Below, in pieces: positions 17,489 through 26,182 of a stretch of DNA of 64,000 nucleotides (position 1 is its first letter; each line of letters begins with the position of its first letter). The position numbers were made by a program, and so were the translations under genes. Source of the stretch: JAUYQR01 sp050632395 (lineage in GTDB: Bacteria > Pseudomonadota > Alphaproteobacteria > Rhodobacterales > Rhodobacteraceae); contig NZ_CP192600.1 of NCBI RefSeq assembly GCF_050632395.1, positions 806,001 through 870,000 of the forward strand, read 5' to 3'. The notes beneath the pieces are model-generated. The model saw only the letters and a list, made by a program, of their open reading frames with translations. It did no database searches and had not been told where the DNA came from.

Positions 17489-18373
17489 TCAACTGCACAG
17501 TTTCCAGTCTTTGGCCGCGTCTTTCAGATGCGCAAGAAAGGCCTGCACCTTGCGGGTGCGGTGCAGATCGACATGTGTGACAATGCGCAACGGCGATTCC
17601 CATTCCGGGCGGGCGGGCAGCACCTCGATCAGATCAGGGTCTTCGGCGGCCCGGAACGCCATCACGAACCCGATACCCGCGCCCATCCGAACCGCGGCCT
17701 CCAGCGCCGCAGGTTCGGACGCGGCATAGGTGATCTGCTCTGGCTGCACCGACGCGCGCAGCCAGCGGTGGAACGGCGCCCGCGTCGCCTCGGCATCGGT
17801 GCAGACAAAGCGGTGCCCGGCAAATTCGGCATCGCTGGTCGGCAGGCCATGTTCGTCGACATAGGATTTCGCCGCGTAAAGCGCCGTGCGCACCCGCACC
17901 AGCGGTTGCACCACGTTGTCGGGCTCTTCCGGCCCCGCACCGGCCCTGATCGCGACATGCGCCTCGCCATAATCCAGCCGGAACACCCGCATGTCGGTCA
18001 GGAACCGCACCATCACGCCGGGAAATTTCTTCTGGAACGACACCATCACCGGGGTCAGCAGGTCCGAAACGCCCGAGATCGAGGTGACGACAAGTTCCCC
18101 AGCGACCGTCTCGCCCTGACCCTTGATGCGCGACGAAAGGTGCGCGAACTGCTCTTCGGTGGTCTGCGCCACGGCCAGAAGGTCACGCCCGGCCTCGGTC
18201 GGGGTATAACCGCGCGCATGGCGTTGGAACAGCTTGGCCGAAAGCCGCTTTTCCAGCGAATCGATATGCCGGATGACCGTGGCGTGATGCACGCCCAGCA
18301 CGTCGGCAGCGCCCGAAACCGTGCCCAGCCGCGCCACCTGGAAGGCGGTTCTGATCTCGTCCCAGTTGTCCAT
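17489..18373 (-). CDS. LysR-family transcriptional regulator
   Basis: A 294-residue regulator with an N-terminal winged helix-turn-helix (residues about 5-62: FQVARLGTVSGAADVLG, ATVIRHIDSLEKRL) and a C-terminal periplasmic-binding-like effector domain. The effector is unknown. It lies directly upstream of the DMT transporter on the same strand and is divergent from the Rid-like gene at 18533; the 159-base region between them is the natural place for its operator, though no clear T-N11-A palindrome was picked out. Confidence 0.93.
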   Translation of the reverse strand: MDNWDEIRTAFQVARLGTVSGAADVLGVHHATVIRHIDSLEKRLSAKLFQRHARGYTPTEAGRDLLAVAQTTEEQFAHLSSRIKGQGETVAGELVVTSISGVSDLLTPVMVSFQKKFPGVMVRFLTDMRVFRLDYGEAHVAIRAGAGPEEPDNVVQPLVRVRTALYAAKSYVDEHGLPTSDAEFAGHRFVCTDAEATRAPFHRWLRASVQPEQITYAASEPAALEAAVRMGAGIGFVMAFRAAEDPDLIEVLPARPEWESPLRIVTHVDLHRTRKVQAFLAHLKDAAKDWKLCS

Positions 18374-18532
18374 GCCCGTCTCTCCAAACCATTACGCGAC
18401 GCTGTGCGCTTGCGCACATGAACAAAAGTTATGTGCGGCTTTGCAAGGGCTAAGTGGCCTGGTGGCCCCCTTGACGTCCGCCTGCGCGGCAACCCAGACT
18501 GCCTGCATCCTGACTTTGGGAAACGCACCTCG

Positions 18533-19564
18533 ATGCCCCTAACAGACCAGACATCCGGCGTACTGCATCTGCCAATGGGCCTGATGTGGTCGATGCCGGT
18601 GCCGGTTGCCTGCTCGCTTGCCGTGGCGGCGTTGGGGCAGGGCGGAGGGCTTGCTGCAAGCTGCGGACAATGCCCGCTTGATACCGAAGGCCGGGTGCTG
18701 GACCCTGACGATCCGGTGGCGCAGGCGCGGCGGGTCGCGGTCTCGACTGCAGGCGTGCTGGCGCATCTGCCGCCGGGGCATCAGGCGGCACTTCTGGTCG
18801 TCTATCATTCCGCCGATGCCGGCGCGCAGACGGCGGCGATGCTGGCGGTTCTAGGTGATGCCTTTCCGTCTGCCGTGCTCGCCCCGGTTCGCTTGCCGCA
18901 TTTCTACTACCCCGGCATGAGGATCGAGGTAGACCTCTACGCCATCGCCGGCACGCCAAGGGTGACCGTGCTTCGCCGCGTCGATGCCGAGGTGTCGGTG
19001 ATCGACGGTGGGGCATTGCGCTTGGTGCATCTGGCTGCGCCGGATGCGGCATTGGCCCAAACGGTGCTTTCTGCCGCGGGCCTTGATGCCCGGCACCTTC
19101 TTTCCGCGCAATGGTTCGGCAACACGGCACCACCCGATCTCTGGACACCCGATCCCGCCGCCCGCGTCCTGCTGCCACAAGGCTCCGGCCTGTCGGCTGT
19201 GCTGACCTTCGCGCCCGGCCCGGTAAGCGCCCACCGAACCGAGGGCGGTGCGATCCTGCGCAGCGCTGGTCGGTTCGCGTGGCTGTCGGCCACCGCCGCC
19301 CTTGCCGACCTCGCCAATGCTGCCGAAGTGGCGATGGACGCGCTGGCGCTGTCGTCGCTGCCCGCGCTGACGATGCTCAAGGCCACCACGCATTACGCGG
19401 GCGGCCCCGGCCCCGACGATCTGCACGGCAACCTCGCCGTCCGCCACGCCCGGTTTCCGCGCCCCGGTCCGGCCTCGACGGGGGTGCCCGTGGCGGGCCT
19501 TTCAGCGGCCACGCTGGCAATCGACATGCTGGCCTGCCTGACCGATCGAGCGGCACCGTCCTGA
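18533..19564 (+). CDS. Protein with two Rid (YjgF/UK114)-like domains
   Basis: A 343-residue protein that I read as a tandem of two Rid-like folds. The first (about 5-145) has GQCPLDTEGRVLDPDD, then a Gln-Ala-Arg-rich helix, and ends with RLPHFYYPGMRIEVDLYA. The second (about 230-340) has GRFAWLSATAALADLANAAE and ends with PASTGVPVAGLSAATLAIDM. The second domain has no arginine at the usual PxARxxV position, so RidA-type imine deaminase activity is doubtful. ATG at 18533 is chosen because upstream in-frame codons show no ribosome binding site. The function is unknown; the LysR gene opposite may control it. Confidence 0.6.
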   Translation: MPLTDQTSGVLHLPMGLMWSMPVPVACSLAVAALGQGGGLAASCGQCPLDTEGRVLDPDDPVAQARRVAVSTAGVLAHLPPGHQAALLVVYHSADAGAQTAAMLAVLGDAFPSAVLAPVRLPHFYYPGMRIEVDLYAIAGTPRVTVLRRVDAEVSVIDGGALRLVHLAAPDAALAQTVLSAAGLDARHLLSAQWFGNTAPPDLWTPDPAARVLLPQGSGLSAVLTFAPGPVSAHRTEGGAILRSAGRFAWLSATAALADLANAAEVAMDALALSSLPALTMLKATTHYAGGPGPDDLHGNLAVRHARFPRPGPASTGVPVAGLSAATLAIDMLACLTDRAAPS

Positions 19565-19643
19565 ATTTCCGAACCGGGCAGTTGACGCAACCGGGCCGCA
19601 CCCGCTTTAAGACCATCAAGGGGTTCTCGGTGAAAGGTGGCTC

Positions 19644-20528
19644 GTGTCAGATCAGCGTCCGATCATCGGCCACATCCGGTTTTCCTACTACGGCCTCACC
19701 GACACGCGCCTGCAACCCGATGCCGAGGACAAGGCCCTCGCCGCCCTTTACGACGAAACCCGCATCGCCCGTCGGTTCCACCTTTTTGAACAGCTGACCG
19801 TGCCCAGCCTGCAGGCCCAGACCGATCAGGATTTCCGCATCCTCGTGATGTCCTCCGACGTGATGCCGGATGCCTTCAAGGAACGGCTCTGGCTGGTGGC
19901 CTCGCGGCTGCCACAGGCGACGGTGGTGTTTTCCCGCACCCGGCGCAGCATCTATGCCTACCAGCGCCACATGGAAGACGCGCTTGGCCCCGACCGCTCT
20001 GCCCAGCCGCTGCACTTCCGGCTGGATGACGATGATGCGTTGGCTCACAGCTTCATCGCGCGCTTGCGTCAGGCTGCGCGCGACATGCCGCCGCGTACGC
20101 ACTTCAGCTTTCCCAAGGGCATCCTGCTGTTTCCGACAGCCTTCGATGGCAACGAAGGTGCGTCGATCATGATCAACCAGTATCTGACCGCGCTCGGCCT
20201 TGCGTGGATTTCCGACGCTGACTTCCTGCGCCCGCCGTTCGCCATGATGCATCAGAAGCTCTGGATGGATTTTCCCGTGGTTTCGGACCCCGGCTTTCCC
20301 GCCTACATCCGCGCCATGCATTTCGACAACGACACCCGTTTCCGCCAGAACCGCTTTCTCAGATCGTACCGGGCCGAGCGGTTCGGCCCCTCAGCGACAA
20401 AGCGCGCCGCCGAGGTGGACGCGGCCCTCGCCGCCGAATTTCCTTCGATCACCCGGCCTTGGCTCGACGGGTTGATCGCTGACCTGGCGCAGATCAAGGG
20501 GCTGGCAGACCTGCCGTCCGTGGCCTGA
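19644..20528 (+). CDS. Putative rhamnosyltransferase-like glycosyltransferase
   Basis: A 294-residue protein resembling the PF11316 group (putative rhamnosyl transferase). It starts at GTG (19644) with MSDQRPIIGHIRFSYYGLTD, has a conserved LFEQLTVPSLQAQTDQDFR stretch and a FRLDDDDALAH motif that should bind the nucleotide-sugar metal, and ends with an aromatic, Asp-rich C-terminal region. It probably builds a surface polysaccharide, but no other sugar genes are nearby. Confidence 0.8.
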   Translation: MSDQRPIIGHIRFSYYGLTDTRLQPDAEDKALAALYDETRIARRFHLFEQLTVPSLQAQTDQDFRILVMSSDVMPDAFKERLWLVASRLPQATVVFSRTRRSIYAYQRHMEDALGPDRSAQPLHFRLDDDDALAHSFIARLRQAARDMPPRTHFSFPKGILLFPTAFDGNEGASIMINQYLTALGLAWISDADFLRPPFAMMHQKLWMDFPVVSDPGFPAYIRAMHFDNDTRFRQNRFLRSYRAERFGPSATKRAAEVDAALAAEFPSITRPWLDGLIADLAQIKGLADLPSVA

Positions 20529-20542
20529 GCGCTGCCCCCGGC

Positions 20543-20571
20543 TTGACTCGTCCCGGCATCAGGCGTATCCG
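20543..20571 (+). promoter_or_regulatory. Possible promoter of the ffh operon
   Basis: TTGACT (20543-20548) and TATCCG (20566-20571) are separated by 17 bases, a fair sigma-70 match in the 203-base gap before ffh. A leader of about 155 bases follows, with a GGGCAATGCCC hairpin but no SRP RNA signature. The call is by pattern only. Confidence 0.4.
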
Positions 20572-20731
20572 CCACCGCAATTCCCCGGAGGCTCGTGCTT
20601 CCGGTCCCAAGGGCAATGCCCGGGATCGCCATCCGTCAGCGCGTTGCGCCCACGGGTGCAGTCCTGCATTGGTCCTTTGGTTTTTCGCCCGAGGCTCCCA
20701 TATCGGGGTCACGCAACCGTAGGAGAGAGCG

Positions 20732-22228
20732 ATGTTCGAAAGCCTGTCAGAACGCCTTGGTGGCGTATTCGACCGCCTGACGAAACAGGGCGCGCTGTCC
20801 GAAGCCGACGTGATGACCGCGCTGCGCGAGGTGCGGGTCGCGCTTCTGGAAGCCGACGTTTCCCTTCCCGTCGCGCGCGATTTCATCAAGCGGGTGCAGG
20901 ACAAGGCCACCGGCTCGGCGGTCACGAAGTCGATCACCCCCGGCCAGATGGTCGTCAAGATCGTCCATGACGAGCTGATCCACGTCCTTGCAGGCGACGG
21001 CCCCGCCGATGCGCTGAAGATCGACAACCCGCCCGCGACGATCCTGATGGTCGGCCTGCAAGGCTCGGGCAAGACCACGACCACGGCGAAGCTTGCCAAA
21101 CGGCTGAAGGAAAAGAACGGCAAGAAGGTGCTTCTTGCCTCGCTCGATACCAACCGCCCCGCCGCGATGGAGCAGCTTGCCATCCTCGCCGGCCAGATCG
21201 GCGTCGACAGCCTGCCCATCGTCAAGGGTGAAACTGCCGTCCAGATCGCCAAGCGCGCCAAGACGCAAGCCAACTTCGGCGGCTATGACGTCCTCTTCCT
21301 CGATACCGCAGGGCGTCTGCACATCGACGAAGTCCTGATGGACGAGGTGCAATCCGTCCGCGACATTGCCCAGCCGCGCGAAACCCTGCTGGTCGTCGAC
21401 GGCCTGACCGGACAGGATGCCGTCAACGTCGCGACCGAGTTCGACGGCAAGGTCGGCATCACCGGCGTCGTTCTCACCCGGATGGACGGCGACGGTCGTG
21501 GCGGTGCGGCCCTGTCGATGCGCGCGGTCACCGGCAAGCCGATCCGCTTCGTCGGCCTTGGCGAAAAGATGGACGCGATCGAAACCTTCGATCCCGACCG
21601 CGTCGCCGGCCGCATCCTTGGCATGGGTGACATCGTCGCCCTCGTCGAAAAGGCGCAAGAGACGTTCGAGGCCGAACAGGCCGAACGCATGGCCAAACGC
21701 TTTGCCAAGGGTCTGTTCAACATGAACGACCTGAAGATGCAGCTTGAACAGATGGTCAAGATGGGCGGCATGCAGGGCCTGATGGGCATGATGCCCGGCA
21801 TGGGCAAGATGCAGGCGCAGGCCGAAGCGGCAGGCATCGACGACAAGATGCTGAAACGCCAGATCGCGCTGATCCAGTCGATGACAAAGAAGGAACGCGC
21901 CAACCCCGACCTTCTGGCCGCCAGCCGCAAGAAGCGCATCGCCGCGGGTGCGGGCCTTGACGTCTCGGATCTCAACCGCCTGCTGAAACAGCACAAGCAG
22001 ATGGCCGAGATGATGAAGAAGATGGGCAAGGGCGGCATGATGAAACAGGCGCTGAAGTCCTTCATGGGCAAGGGCGGTATGCCCGATCCCTCGAAGATGA
22101 CGCCCGAGCAGCTGGAAGAAGCCGCCAAGGGCATGAAGCAGGGCATGTCCGGCATGGGCGGCGGCATGGGCCTGCCGCGCGGCATGTCGCTGCCTTCGGG
22201 CCTGTCGGGACTGATGAAGAAAAGATGA
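20732..22228 (+). CDS. ffh: Signal recognition particle protein Ffh
   Basis: SRP54 GTPase that binds signal sequences and 4.5S RNA and delivers ribosomes to FtsY at the membrane. The 498 residues have the N-domain helical bundle, the G domain with P-loop GLQGSGKTTTTAK (near residue 107), DTAGR and TRMDGDGRGG, and a Met-rich M domain (from about 330, including GGMQGLMGMMPGMGK). AGGAGA lies just upstream of the ATG. It heads the run towards rpsP-rimM-trmD-rplS. Confidence 0.98.
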   Translation: MFESLSERLGGVFDRLTKQGALSEADVMTALREVRVALLEADVSLPVARDFIKRVQDKATGSAVTKSITPGQMVVKIVHDELIHVLAGDGPADALKIDNPPATILMVGLQGSGKTTTTAKLAKRLKEKNGKKVLLASLDTNRPAAMEQLAILAGQIGVDSLPIVKGETAVQIAKRAKTQANFGGYDVLFLDTAGRLHIDEVLMDEVQSVRDIAQPRETLLVVDGLTGQDAVNVATEFDGKVGITGVVLTRMDGDGRGGAALSMRAVTGKPIRFVGLGEKMDAIETFDPDRVAGRILGMGDIVALVEKAQETFEAEQAERMAKRFAKGLFNMNDLKMQLEQMVKMGGMQGLMGMMPGMGKMQAQAEAAGIDDKMLKRQIALIQSMTKKERANPDLLAASRKKRIAAGAGLDVSDLNRLLKQHKQMAEMMKKMGKGGMMKQALKSFMGKGGMPDPSKMTPEQLEEAAKGMKQGMSGMGGGMGLPRGMSLPSGLSGLMKKR

Positions 22229-22770
22229 TCCGTCCCGCCACCCCCACGCTGGCCAACACGCCCGTTCTGGAAACGGAACGGTTGCGGTTGCGCGCCCCGG
22301 TGGCGACGGACTGGCCGCATTGGCGCGCCTTCATGGCTTCGGACCGATCGTCCTTCATCCGGCCCGATGATCTGGACGAGGCGAAGGCATGGCGCGCGAT
22401 GGGCCACATGGTCGGCATGTGGGTGCTGCGCGGCTACGGCCTCTTCATCATCGAGGCCAAGGGCGACCCCACCCCCCTCGGCATGTGCGGCCCCTGGCAC
22501 CCGATCGACTGGCCCGAACCTGAACTGGCGTGGAGCCTGTGGTCCCCCGCCGCCGAAGGTAAGGGGATCATGTTCGAGGCCGCCGCTGCCGCGCGCGCCC
22601 ATGCCTTCGGCCCCCTCGGCTGGACCACGGCGGTCAGCTACATCGACCCGGCGAACGCCCGCTCCATCGCGCTGGCCGAACGTCTGGGCGCTGTACGCGA
22701 TGCCACCGCCGCCCGCCTTGACCCCACCGATCTCGTCTACCGCCACATCGGAACCGGAGTGTCCGCATGA
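22225..22770 (+). CDS. GNAT-family N-acetyltransferase
   Basis: A 181-residue RimJ/RimL-like acetyltransferase: LETERLRLRAPVATDW near the N-terminus is the typical opening, and the acetyl-CoA loop region (AEGKGIMFEAA) and AERLGAVRDA lie near the end. The substrate is unknown. The start overlaps the ffh stop and the stop overlaps the chorismate mutase start, so it is translated within the ffh-rpsP operon. Confidence 0.9.
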   Translation: MIRPATPTLANTPVLETERLRLRAPVATDWPHWRAFMASDRSSFIRPDDLDEAKAWRAMGHMVGMWVLRGYGLFIIEAKGDPTPLGMCGPWHPIDWPEPELAWSLWSPAAEGKGIMFEAAAAARAHAFGPLGWTTAVSYIDPANARSIALAERLGAVRDATAARLDPTDLVYRHIGTGVSA

Positions 22771-23063
22771 CCGACGCCACCACCCGCGCCGCCGACCTGT
22801 TGCGCACCCACCGCGAGTCGATCGACCGGCTGGACGCGATCCTCGTCTACACGCTGGCCGAACGGTTCAAGCGCACGCAAGCAGTGGGCCGGCTCAAGGC
22901 GGAACACGATCTGCCGCCCTCCGACCCCGACCGCGAGGCGCGGCAGATGCGGCGGCTTGAACAGCTGTCGCAAGAGGCCGATCTCGACCCCGACCTCGCC
23001 AAGAAATTCCTGACCTTCATCATCTCCGAAGTCATCAGGCATCACGAGAAACTACAGAAATAA
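22767..23063 (+). CDS. Chorismate mutase, AroQ type
   Basis: A 98-residue single-domain enzyme that rearranges chorismate to prephenate for phenylalanine and tyrosine synthesis. The AroQ helix-1 pattern RESIDRLDAILVYTLAERF is followed by AVGRLKAEHDLPPSDPDRE and a C-terminal helix with FIISEVIRHHE. The length fits the monofunctional helical class. It overlaps the GNAT gene and precedes rpsP by 48 bases. Confidence 0.93.
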   Translation: MTDATTRAADLLRTHRESIDRLDAILVYTLAERFKRTQAVGRLKAEHDLPPSDPDREARQMRRLEQLSQEADLDPDLAKKFLTFIISEVIRHHEKLQK

Positions 23064-23070
23064 CCAACCC

Positions 23071-23086
23071 GGGCGCCGAAGCGCCC
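23071..23086 (+). other. Hairpin before rpsP
   Basis: GGGCGC and GCGCCC pair around a CGAA loop between chorismate mutase and rpsP. There is no T-run after it, so it is more likely an intercistronic or leader hairpin than a terminator. AAGGAG, the rpsP ribosome binding site, follows at about 23098. Confidence 0.45.
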
Positions 23087-23111
23087 AACGAAAACCAAAG
23101 GAGACTACCCC

Positions 23112-23465
23112 ATGTCGATGAAAATCCGTCTGGCCCGTGGCGGCTCGAAGAAGCGCCCGTTCTATTCCATCGTCGCGACCGACAGCCGTATGCCGCGCGA
23201 TGGCCGCTTTCTGGAAAAGCTGGGTACCTACAACCCGCTTCTGGCCAAGGACGATGAAAAGCGCGTCGTGATGAACCTCGAGCGTGTGCAGCACTGGCTG
23301 AGCCAGGGTGCCCAGCCCACCGACCGTATCGCGCGGATGCTGGAGGCTGCCGGCGCCCGCCCGAAAGCTGCCCGCAGCAACCCGAACTCGGCCAAGCCGG
23401 GCAAGGCGATGGCCGAGCGTGCCGCCAAGAAGGCCGCCCGCGCAGCCGAGCCGGCGGCGGAGTAA
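23112..23465 (+). CDS. rpsP: 30S ribosomal protein S16
   Basis: Small-subunit protein bS16, which binds 16S rRNA early in assembly. The sequence MSMKIRLARGGSKKRPFYSI is diagnostic, followed by DGRFLEKLGTYNPL. The 117 residues include a Lys/Ala-rich extension after the conserved core (from about 82), usual in alphaproteobacteria. Forms the classical rpsP-rimM-trmD-rplS run, here with a small gene inserted before rimM and a membrane protein gene before trmD. Confidence 0.98.
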   Translation: MSMKIRLARGGSKKRPFYSIVATDSRMPRDGRFLEKLGTYNPLLAKDDEKRVVMNLERVQHWLSQGAQPTDRIARMLEAAGARPKAARSNPNSAKPGKAMAERAAKKAARAAEPAAE

Positions 23466-23489
23466 CCTCTGCTGCGCCCGTGGCACGCT

Positions 23490-23509
23490 GCGTCCCGTGA
23501 TCGGGACGC
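23490..23509 (+). other. Hairpin between rpsP and the next small gene
   Basis: GCGTCCCG (23490-23497) and CGGGACGC (23502-23509) form an eight-base-pair stem with a TGAT loop. No T-run follows. It may act as an intercistronic attenuator or stabilise the rpsP message, which must be made at a higher level than rimM. Confidence 0.45.
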
Positions 23510-23524
23510 GGCGCACCATGCCGG

Positions 23525-23698
23525 ATGCGCCGCATGATCCCCGGTCTGGGCCTCGTGCGGCGCACTATCACGCTGGCGCTTTGCGCCGGTTCGTTCTGGG
23601 CCGGTGTCCAGTTCGCCCGGCTTGGCGATGTGTCCGCCTGCACCGAGGCCGGCGGCACGATCAACGCCCGTGGCGTCTGCATTGGAGGCCGAGAATGA
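23525..23698 (+). CDS. Small hypothetical protein with N-terminal hydrophobic segment
   Basis: A 57-residue reading frame from ATG 23525 that ends in an ATGA overlap with rimM. It has a basic start (MRRMIPGLGLVRRT), one hydrophobic segment (about 14-30) and a short C-terminal part with two cysteines (C39 and C52) separated by Gly-rich sequence. The shape is that of a small membrane-anchored or exported protein with a possible disulfide. The tight coupling to rimM argues for a real gene. Function unknown. Confidence 0.6.
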   Translation: MRRMIPGLGLVRRTITLALCAGSFWAGVQFARLGDVSACTEAGGTINARGVCIGGRE

Positions 23699-24201
23699 CG
23701 ACCGAGCTAATCTGCGTGGGTGCCATTGCCGGCGCGTTCGGGGTGGCGGGCGAGGTGCGGCTGAAATCCTTTTGCACGCAGCCCGAAGATATCGCCAGCT
23801 ATGGCCCGCTCAGCACCGAAGACGGTTCGCGGCAGTTCCGCGTGACCCTGACCCGTCCGGTTGCCGGCGGTCTCGGCGCGCGCATCGCGGGCGTCACGAC
23901 CAAGGAACAGGCCGACGCGCTACGAGGTACCAGCCTTTACGTCGCCCGCGAAAAGCTGCCTTCGCTGCCGGATGACGAATATTACCACGCCGACCTGATC
24001 GGCCTTGAAGTGCGCGATCCCGGTGGCGCGCTGATCGGCAAGGTCACGGCCGTTCACAACCACGGCGCCGGAGATATCCTTGAAATCGCCGCCGAGGGGC
24101 ACAAATCCGCCCTGCTTTTGCCGTTTACCATGGCGATTGTCCCGACTGTCGATCTTGCGGCTGGACGTTTGATTGCCGATCTGCCGGAAGGGCTGGAATA
24201 G
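23695..24201 (+). CDS. rimM: Ribosome maturation factor RimM
   Basis: Assists late maturation of the 30S head by binding uS19. The 168 residues begin with ICVGAIAGAFGVAGEVRLKSF, the RimM N-terminal barrel, and the PRC-barrel domain starts around DEYYHADLIGLEVRD. The ATG at 23695 is chosen because an ATGA overlap with the small upstream gene and the family N-terminus both point to it. Confidence 0.97.
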   Translation: MTTELICVGAIAGAFGVAGEVRLKSFCTQPEDIASYGPLSTEDGSRQFRVTLTRPVAGGLGARIAGVTTKEQADALRGTSLYVAREKLPSLPDDEYYHADLIGLEVRDPGGALIGKVTAVHNHGAGDILEIAAEGHKSALLLPFTMAIVPTVDLAAGRLIADLPEGLE

Positions 24202-24256
24202 CCTTCGCGGCGGTTGGTGGCCTGCGCTGCCCGCTGGTACCAGTGAGGAGACTGCC

Positions 24257-25228
24257 ATGTATGCCCGGCTGCGCTTTTTGAAAGTGGCGAATGTCGTCCT
24301 GTATCTCGGCCCCTTGTCTGCCGGTATGGCGGGACTTGGCTGGGGCATGGTGGCACCCTTCGTTTCGGTCTTCGTGCTGTGGCTGATGACGGTGCGGCCC
24401 GAACAGTGGCCGACCAGCGCCGCCGAATGGCGGACCGGACGTGCCCTTGGCGCCGCGCTCACGCAGGTTCTGTCGCAGGTGCTGCTGGTCACCGTCCTTT
24501 TGGGGCTTGGCCGCGGCTTTGTCGGTCTTGCCGGGCTGGAGCTTTCGCTCAACCCCCTGCTGCCGCTCTGCGTCTCGATCGCCGCGATCTTCCTGTCGCG
24601 CATCGTCTGGGATGCGCGCGATGCGGCGGCCGCAGGCGTGTTTCTTGACGAAGACGCCGAAGCTGCGGGCGGTTCCTATGCCGAGGCGAAGGCGCTTGCC
24701 GCGATCGTCCCGCTTCTGACGCTGGCCGAAGATGTCGACGAGGCGAAACTGCGCGAGCGGCTGGAAGTCGTGCTCTCCGGCCCCGGCGCCTCGCATCGCC
24801 TCGCAGCCCTCGCCTCGGCCCTGTCCAACAGCGAACGTGGCCATGCCGCCCTGCGCCGTGCCACGCTGACCTGGGCCACCGAACCCGAGATTGTCGCACC
24901 GGGCCGGGTGCCCAACGCCCTGTCGGTCGCGTTCCAGCTGTCGGACGGCAACGCCGATCTGCTGCGCCTGTTCCTGCCACGCGCGCTTGCGCTGGTGGCG
25001 GCGTTCCCCGACCGGGCCTCGGGGCTTCCGTCGCCAGTGACCCTGCGGCAGGCGGCCGAGACCGTGCTTGAAGCGGGGCCGGACAGCGACGTGCCGCGCT
25101 ACATGTGGGTTGATCTCAGCGACGGGCTGATGGCACTGGCCCGGTCGGTGGAAACCGCGACGGCAAAGGCCGGCGCCGCCGCCGACCAGCGGCCCGATAC
25201 GCGGCGGGGCGCGCCCAGTCCGGTTTGA
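24257..25228 (+). CDS. Hypothetical inner-membrane protein
   Basis: A 323-residue protein that I do not recognise. The N-terminal third has about four hydrophobic segments (roughly 10-25, 29-46, 65-88 and 97-115); the rest is soluble, Ala/Leu-rich and probably helical, with an acidic FLDEDAEAAGG stretch after the membrane part. GAGGAG seven bases before the ATG gives a firm start. It lies between rimM and trmD in the ribosomal operon, but nothing links it to translation except location. Confidence 0.75.
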   Translation: MYARLRFLKVANVVLYLGPLSAGMAGLGWGMVAPFVSVFVLWLMTVRPEQWPTSAAEWRTGRALGAALTQVLSQVLLVTVLLGLGRGFVGLAGLELSLNPLLPLCVSIAAIFLSRIVWDARDAAAAGVFLDEDAEAAGGSYAEAKALAAIVPLLTLAEDVDEAKLRERLEVVLSGPGASHRLAALASALSNSERGHAALRRATLTWATEPEIVAPGRVPNALSVAFQLSDGNADLLRLFLPRALALVAAFPDRASGLPSPVTLRQAAETVLEAGPDSDVPRYMWVDLSDGLMALARSVETATAKAGAAADQRPDTRRGAPSPV

Positions 25229-25283
25229 GGGCGGCGGGACTGGCCCTTCTCAATCGGGGTCTTTGCGGTTAAGGCTGCGGCCC

Positions 25284-26135
25284 ATGTCAGACCCGTCCTC
25301 CCCACCTGATAGCCCTTCCAAAAGCCACGGTCGCATTTCGCTGCGACCCAGCCTGAAGCCGCGTGACCTGATGGAAGAAGACCGCGTGGTCAAAGGCGCG
25401 TGGACTGCCAAGATCATCACGCTTTTTCCCGACGCTTTCCCCGGCATCCTTGGCCTTTCTCTCACCGGCAAGGCACTGGACTACGGGCTCTGGCGGCTGG
25501 AAACCATCGACCTGCGCCCGCTTGGCAAGGGCAAGCACCTCAACGTCGATGACACGCCCGCAGGCGGCGGCGCGGGCATGGTGCTGCGCGCCGATGTGGT
25601 TGACGAAGCGCTAGACAAAGCCACCGACGGCACCCCGCCGGACCGCGCCCGCTGGCCGGTCATCTACCTCTCGCCGCGCGGAAAACCCTTCGATCAGGCT
25701 ACCGCCCGGCGCCTTGCCGCCGCCGACGGCATCACGCTCCTTTGCGGCCGTTTCGAAGGCGTCGACCAGCGCGTGCTGGACCATCACCAGATTGAAGAGA
25801 TCAGTCTTGGCGATTTCGTCCTGACCGGCGGAGAGATCGCTGCAACCGCCTTGATTGATGCAACGGTCCGCCTTATACCCCGCGTGCTTGGGAATCACCA
25901 ATCCACCGAGGAGGAATCCTTCTCGGAGGGGCTTTTGGAATTTCCGCACTACACTAGGCCAACCGTCTGGCAAGGCCGCGAGATACCGGAAGTGCTTCAA
26001 TCCGGCCATCACGCGAACATCGCCTCCTGGCGCAAGGCAATGGCCGAAAGGCTGACGAAAGAACGCAGGCCTGATCTCTGGCGGGCTTACTGTGCAAGAC
26101 ACGGTAGGGACCCGAATGAAGACCGAGAGCTCTGA
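25284..26135 (+). CDS. trmD: tRNA (guanine-N1)-methyltransferase TrmD
   Basis: Methylates G37 at N1 in tRNAs with G at position 36, preventing frameshifts. The 283 residues carry an N-terminal extension of about 38 residues before KIITLFPDAFPGILG, then the SPOUT trefoil-knot motifs LCGRFEGVDQRVL and SLGDFVLTGGEIAA, and the C-terminal YTRPTVWQGREIPEVL domain. ATG at 25284 is preferred to the in-frame TTG at 25263. The next gene is rplS. Confidence 0.97.
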   Translation: MSDPSSPPDSPSKSHGRISLRPSLKPRDLMEEDRVVKGAWTAKIITLFPDAFPGILGLSLTGKALDYGLWRLETIDLRPLGKGKHLNVDDTPAGGGAGMVLRADVVDEALDKATDGTPPDRARWPVIYLSPRGKPFDQATARRLAAADGITLLCGRFEGVDQRVLDHHQIEEISLGDFVLTGGEIAATALIDATVRLIPRVLGNHQSTEEESFSEGLLEFPHYTRPTVWQGREIPEVLQSGHHANIASWRKAMAERLTKERRPDLWRAYCARHGRDPNEDREL

Positions 26136-26182
26136 GGCGGCATCATACCAGCGGAAAAAACCGCGTAACGGAGTTATATGCG

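Noticed and set aside
20529..20731. SRP 4.5S RNA gene upstream of ffh
   Set aside because: The conserved GGAAGNAGCAGCC-type loop and long rod pairing are absent.
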